A stretch of DNA of 64,000 nt, taken from contig JACCIC010000004.1 of the NCBI GenBank assembly GCA_018907035.1, positions 3,156,001 to 3,220,000 of the forward strand, read 5' to 3'. Below the pieces are notes generated by a model that ran no database searches, was not told the DNA's origin, and saw nothing but the letters and a program-made list of their open reading frames with translations. This document shows positions 60,228 to 64,000 of the stretch, piece after piece. Source of the DNA: Sycobia sp. Sy_11. Taxonomy: Eukaryota > Arthropoda > Insecta > Hymenoptera > Epichrysomallidae. The position numbers and the translations under genes are program-made. Within the stretch, counting starts at the first letter, position 1. Each line of letters opens with the position of its first letter.

Positions 60228-61379
60228 TGCGACGAGACAATAGTCTCGCGCAGAAATCTTTAATATTTGAAATAAGTCGCGAAGTCGTGAGCGGCGCGGC
60301 GCGGCGAAGGGGGAGCGCCGAAGGCTTCGTGGCGCGGCGCGGCGCGGGGATAAAGCGCCGGCAGCGGCGAGGATGAGCGAGCGCTCTCTGGCCGCAGGCG
60401 GCTCGAAGAGCAGCGGCGAGCGATAATTCGCGAATCAATTCGCGAATTCTCGCGAGCGGCGACGGCGCTGCCCAAAACTACGGCGCGGTACAGTGCGGTA
60501 AGGGGAGAGCGAGCACTCTCTCCTAATTCTCAAATAGAGCCGCACTGATTGCAAAAATTCAGTGTGTCAGCGACCTCGAAACTGGCTTTTCGAGGGGACC
60601 TGTCGTCGGCGCGATAGCGGGCGACAAGTTTCTGCACACTCGGGGCGAGACGCGAAAACGAGATAAATAATAATTAAAACTTTCTAAATTTTAAATTAGA
60701 GATGATTTATTTAAAACTATGTACATCATAAAATACATTTATTTTATGATATAATTTGTTTATTATGTTACAGCGGATAATGGCAACTAAGCGGGCGTTA
60801 AAGAAACTGCTGATAGTTAAGAGCCGTTTATTATAAATTATATTATTATTATTTTTATTAAGTTTTATTGTTTATAAATTTTTTGTTAATTTTTCTTTTT
60901 TTTTGTTAAATAAAGTTAAATAAACTTAATTAATATTTAACAAAAATTTAAATTTATTTCAGTTTCCCAAAATCCAGCAACGAAAGAAATAAAATGATAA
61001 ATAAATTTATTAAAAATTTAATTCAAACTCTGGCGGGTTGAGCGAGAGTGAGAATTGAATTTTCGCGGGCTGGCGTGTACTAGAATAAACTTGGTGGCGG
61101 GTTGAGCGACCAAGGGCCTAGGCGTGTTGAGCGTGGGTCAAAGTACAGTACACACCGTAAAAATTAAAGCAAATATCCTTGCACAAACGAACCTAGTGGC
61201 GCGTTGAGCGACTAGGGGCCGAGGCGGGTTGAGCCGGAGCCATTCGTTTATGCAAGTTAAAACGAATTGAACATAGCCTTTGGTGGGGTGAAAAGAACCC
61301 GATGGCGTGCTGAGCGATCGGGGCCGAGGGGCGTTGAGCCGGAGCACGAACTAGCCCACACCAAAGTGCTCATGTTACA
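60228..61379 (+). repeat. 3' LTR
   Basis: 1152 bp, collinear with the 5' LTR. It is followed without a target duplication by TG and then the reverse complement of a tRNA-Glu 3' part. Confidence 0.95.
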
Positions 61380-61381
61380 TG

Positions 61382-61436
61382 TGGTTCCCGTACCGGGAAT
61401 CGAACCCGAGCCTCCTGGGTGAAAGCCAGGTATCCT
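61382..61436 (-). pseudogene. 5'-truncated tRNA-Glu(TTC) with CCA end
   Basis: On the minus strand GGATACC leads into a perfect anticodon stem CCTGG/CCAGG with loop CTTTCAC, giving anticodon TTC. A T-arm with GGTTCGATTCC and the acceptor 3' strand TACGGGAA follow. Directly after comes CCA, which eukaryotic tRNA genes do not encode. The 5' acceptor strand and D-arm are missing: similarity ends at GGATACC and AT-rich DNA takes over. This looks like a reverse-transcribed mature tRNA fragment rather than a gene. Confidence 0.8.
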
Positions 61437-61479
61437 CTTATATTAGATATTAGAATATATAGAATAGATATATTAGAAA

Positions 61480-61883
61480 AGAATAGCTTGACTTGCCCCA
61501 CCACCAATATTAACCGTATCTTCTAAGGGCGTTTCAAACCATCTTGATTCCTCTTCGGGGACTAAATTAAAATAAAAATTAACCATCCTACTATATATAT
61601 TCAACCCGCCTCCATAATATCTGTATAATATTTATGTAACCACCATCTCACTTAATTTTAAATTTTAAGCACAATTTGATATTAATAATGAGTTATCTAA
61701 TTTCCCGTGTGGAAATTCATTCTCGAATCTAACTACTATCGGGTAAGTTTTCCTTATTAAATGTTCGGATCCAGAAGGGAAATCTAGTCTGATCCTAGTT
61801 CCGATTTGTCCCACTTGTAATAGTATTTTTAATAGGGAACGAGCTTCGATTTTGGTAGGTATACCAAGCTGGAAACTAGACAA
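61480..61883 (-). other. Two protein-like minus-strand segments, unidentified
   Basis: From 61883 to 61665 the frame reads SSFQLGIPTKIEARSLLKIL and continues with DFPSGSEHLIRKTYP, then stops. After a break, about 61600-61480 reads FNLVPEEESRWFETPLED and TVNIGGGASQAIL. Composition and residue pattern are protein-like, so this is probably a decayed gene or element fragment. No family is recognised. Confidence 0.35.
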
Positions 61884-62192
61884 AATCTAGTCAGAAAATC
61901 TAGAAATTAAGCCAATAATAAATTATTCTAATTTTGTTTCCTCGATTAAGTGAATAATTTTTTGACTCTTTAATATTTATTTATTTAAAATAAAAAAACA
62001 TATTTACGTATTTAGGTGACGCATACCATTAATTAGAATTTATAAATTATTTTTTATATGCATTATTACGTATTACGATTTACAGTTAATAATTAATAAT
62101 TATTAATATATTTTTTACACTAATTATTGTAAATTTTAATGTTAAGCACCTCTGTTGAACGAATAAATTATTTTATCTCAATGAAAAAAATT

Positions 62193-62270
62193 TCGACCTC
62201 CGGTGAGTATCGAACCCACGACCCTACGATTCGCAAGTTAACGTATTATGCACTATGCTAAGACGCAATA
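62193..62270 (-). repeat. tRNA-like sequence (copy C)
   Basis: On the minus strand, TTGCGTCTTAGCATAGTGCA, CGTTAACTTGCGAATCGTAG, then GGTCGTGGGTTCGATACTC. The B box is better preserved than in copies A and B. Complete cloverleaf pairing could not be made. Confidence 0.5.
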
Positions 62271-62404
62271 TGGGATTAATACTATATTTTGCATATGACC
62301 GTACAGAACTTAAGAGCATATAATAATATTTTATAAAGATAAGATAATACATACATAATAAATCAATTTTTTTAATTCTTTCCCATGTTGGAAAGATCTG
62401 CGGG

Positions 62405-62407
<3 letters not shown>

Positions 62408-62438
<31 letters not shown>
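62408..62438. repeat. (TA)n microsatellite at the LINE 3' end
   Basis: A TA run directly after the A-rich tail (minus-strand sense) of the LINE. Confidence 0.9.
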
Positions 62439-62439
<1 letters not shown>

Positions 62440-62443
<4 letters not shown>

Positions 62444-64000
62444 TTTTTTTTTTTTTATTTTATTTTTTTTTTTATTAGGCGTAGGCAGAGCAAGCTCTGC
62501 ACTAGTGGCCTCTCGAAACCAGCATCCCGCCGGAACTATCCGGGAATATTACTTCGGCGGGGCTGTTAATTAGCCTATACGACTCATCTTCTTATGACAC
62601 TATCCTACGTCCCCCATCCACACAGGTGATCAGGGGTTCGGTGTTCGTCCTCTGTATCTTAAAATAGGATCAGTTGGCCTGGTTCATCCTGGGCCATTCG
62701 CCTAGTTCTATCGGCATATCTAAGTTTGGTCATCACCTCTTTTGCGAAACTGGCTACTGCCTTCCAGTTTTCAGAAGATTCCAGCATTATTGATAGGATG
62801 CTCTCTGGTCTTATTGGCTTATTGATGATGTTCATCAAGTGCTCACGTTGTGTTCTAAAACGAGGACAGCTCACCAATATATGCTCAGCATCCTCGACCA
62901 AAGTCGGACAGATGGGGCAGAGATCATTATTATCCAGGTGAAAGCGGTGGAAATAGGACCTAAAACAACCATGTCCAGTCAACAACTGAGTTAGGTGGAA
63001 ATCTAATTCCCCGTGTTTCCTGTTGATCCATCTGTGTATGTCTGGGAGGATACGATAAGTCCATCGGCCTTTGCTAGAATCGGTCCATCGTTTTTGCCAT
63101 ATTTCTATAGAACGATGACGTTCCACATTTTTAGCACCTTGTAGGGAATCCACTGCGGCCTTACATATGTTATGCAGCCTAGCCAGTTCATCTGCAGCTA
63201 AATCGAAAGGAAGAATTCCGGCAAGTACCTCAGCTGCGTCGGTGGATACCGTCCTGTAACCACTAATAATACGTATACAGGAGCGACGACGGGTCGCAAT
63301 GGCCAACTCACAATACGATTTAATTCCGCATGCATGATGCCAGATTGGTGCTGCATACATGCTGACAGAATTAACAACATAAGCTAATAGTTTCCTCTGG
63401 GGTGGACTTGGGCCACCAATGTTAGGCATGAGCCGACACAAGGCAGCTGAAACTCGTTGCGCTTTTTCGCCAGATATCTTTAGATGTTCTTTGAAGTTTA
63501 ACCTGGCATCAAGCTGGACACCCAAGTATCGTAAAGATGGCGCAGAACTAATGCGGCAGCTACCAACTTTAAGAGTAATACTATCTACCTTCTTACGACT
63601 GCTGACAAGAACTACTTCTGTCTTGTGCTCCGCTAATTGTAGACCAGCCGTCTTAATCCATCTACTGATGTTGCTGATTGCCTCATTGGCATTTTCAGTA
63701 AGTTCATCAAGGGTCTTAGCCGTCACTACTAGAGCGATATCGTCGGCGTACCCTACTGTTATTGAACCAGGCGGTTGTGGAATCCTCAACACGCCATCAT
63801 ACATAATATTCCACAATATAGGTCCCATAACTGAGCCCTGGGGGACTCCCGCAGTAACCTTATGCGATACAGTGCCTTCATCCGTTCGGTATAATATTAT
63901 CCTATTCTCAAAGTAGCTGGCCACGACATTCTGTAAATAACCAGGTACTCCGAACTCTTTAAGAGAACTCATAATAGAAGACCAGCGCGCTGAATTAAAG
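62440..64000 (-). mobile_element. R1-clade non-LTR retrotransposon, 3' part
   Basis: A minus-strand LINE ending in an A-rich tail (T runs at 62441-62475) with a 3'UTR of about 180 bases (62480-62658). It continues past the right edge of the window. Confidence 0.85.
62659..64000 (-). CDS. R1-clade ORF2, reverse transcriptase to C-terminus, partial
   Basis: Open without a lesion from the window edge to the stop at 62659 (about 447 codons; the Met at 63972 is not the true start, since the frame is open to 64000). It begins in the reverse transcriptase: motif B GVPQGSVMGP, motif C YADDIAL intact, then the thumb region (RYLGVQLDARLNFKEHL) and connecting domain. The C-terminal HGELDFHLTQLLTGHGCFRSY segment and zinc-like CPICPTLVEDAEHILVSCP are characteristic of R1/TRAS-type LINEs. 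Endonuclease and ORF1 would lie beyond 64000. The intact frame suggests a relatively young copy. Confidence 0.88.
   Translation of the reverse strand, partial: FNSARWSSIMSSLKEFGVPGYLQNVVASYFENRIILYRTDEGTVSHKVTAGVPQGSVMGPILWNIMYDGVLRIPQPPGSITVGYADDIALVVTAKTLDELTENANEAISNISRWIKTAGLQLAEHKTEVVLVSSRKKVDSITLKVGSCRISSAPSLRYLGVQLDARLNFKEHLKISGEKAQRVSAALCRLMPNIGGPSPPQRKLLAYVVNSVSMYAAPIWHHACGIKSYCELAIATRRRSCIRIISGYRTVSTDAAEVLAGILPFDLAADELARLHNICKAAVDSLQGAKNVERHRSIEIWQKRWTDSSKGRWTYRILPDIHRWINRKHGELDFHLTQLLTGHGCFRSYFHRFHLDNNDLCPICPTLVEDAEHILVSCPRFRTQREHLMNIINKPIRPESILSIMLESSENWKAVASFAKEVMTKLRYADRTRRMAQDEPGQLILF

Larger units (their letters stand above)
53483..61379 (+). mobile_element. Ty3/Gypsy-type LTR retrotransposon with extra 3' ORF
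   Basis: Two LTRs of 1151 and 1152 bp (53483-54633 and 60228-61379), both starting TGCGACGAG and ending GTTACA, bound a 5.6 kb interior. The interior has a primer-binding site directly after the 5' LTR, then gag, pol in the order protease, reverse transcriptase, RNase H, integrase, an AT-rich tandem repeat, a separate 198-residue ORF and a polypurine tract. By eye the LTRs differ at about five positions. No target-site duplication is present: TCTAC precedes the left LTR and TGTGG follows the right. Stops in gag and pol make this copy non-autonomous. The pol order puts it in the Metaviridae; no envelope-like gene with membrane segments was seen. Confidence 0.95.

Noticed and set aside
53478..61384. 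Target-site duplication for the LTR element
   Set aside because: Flanks TCTAC and TGTGG do not match at 4, 5 or 6 bases.

Overview
The window is eukaryotic nuclear DNA, very probably from an insect and plausibly a hymenopteran such as an ant. The signs are AT-rich non-coding DNA with long (TA)n, (GT)n and (GA)n runs, a host exon with canonical splice sites, and a dense mixture of mariner elements, R1-like and I-like LINEs, tRNA-derived SINEs and a Ty3/Gypsy-type LTR element with strikingly GC-rich LTRs. The taxon is inferred from repeat content; no barcode gene is present.

Host genes occupy little of the sequence. A 738-codon internal exon at 2896-5109 (+) encodes a Ser/Thr/Asn-rich protein that I tentatively assign to the C-terminal part of Mask (multiple ankyrin repeats single KH domain). 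A short probable first coding exon of an unidentified basic protein lies at 33064-33316 (+). Everything else recognisable is mobile or repetitive.

Layout: 1-6.6 kb, mask-like exon with intronic mariner relic and hairpin; 6.6-10 kb, mariner and R1-like LINE relics; 11.5-12.4 kb, fold-back repeat; 13.1-14.3 kb, mariner; 16.6-17.5 kb, two SINEs; 18.6-19.6 kb, GC-rich LTR-like island; 20.4-29.9 kb, a very large imperfect inverted repeat whose left arm was split by a 5.3 kb I-clade LINE and whose centre holds a mariner; 30.3-33.3 kb, GC-richer DNA and the second host exon; 35-42 kb, relics of mariner, R1-like and R2-like LINEs, a Mutator/Kolobok-type transposon and a TIR element; 43.3-44.3 kb, a mariner with terminal inverted repeats of about 200 bp; 46.6-49.2 kb, an inverted repeat pair enclosing another mariner; 49.35-49.67 kb, a five-unit 60-bp tandem repeat; 50.3 kb, a third SINE; 51.3-53.2 kb, more mariner relics; 53.48-61.38 kb, an LTR retrotransposon with gag, pol and an extra GC-rich ORF; 61.4 kb, a 5'-truncated tRNA-Glu copy fused to the 3' LTR; 62.4-64 kb, an R1-clade LINE running off the end.

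Most elements are broken. The best preserved are the mariner transposase frame at 27311, the R1 reverse transcriptase at the right edge and the LTR element, whose two LTRs differ at only about five positions although gag-pol carries several stops. The most unusual structures are the giant inverted repeat with its internal empty-site copy, the accessory ORF of the LTR element, the tRNA-Glu/CCA-LTR junction, the long-TIR mariner and the 60-bp tandem repeat readable in two frames.
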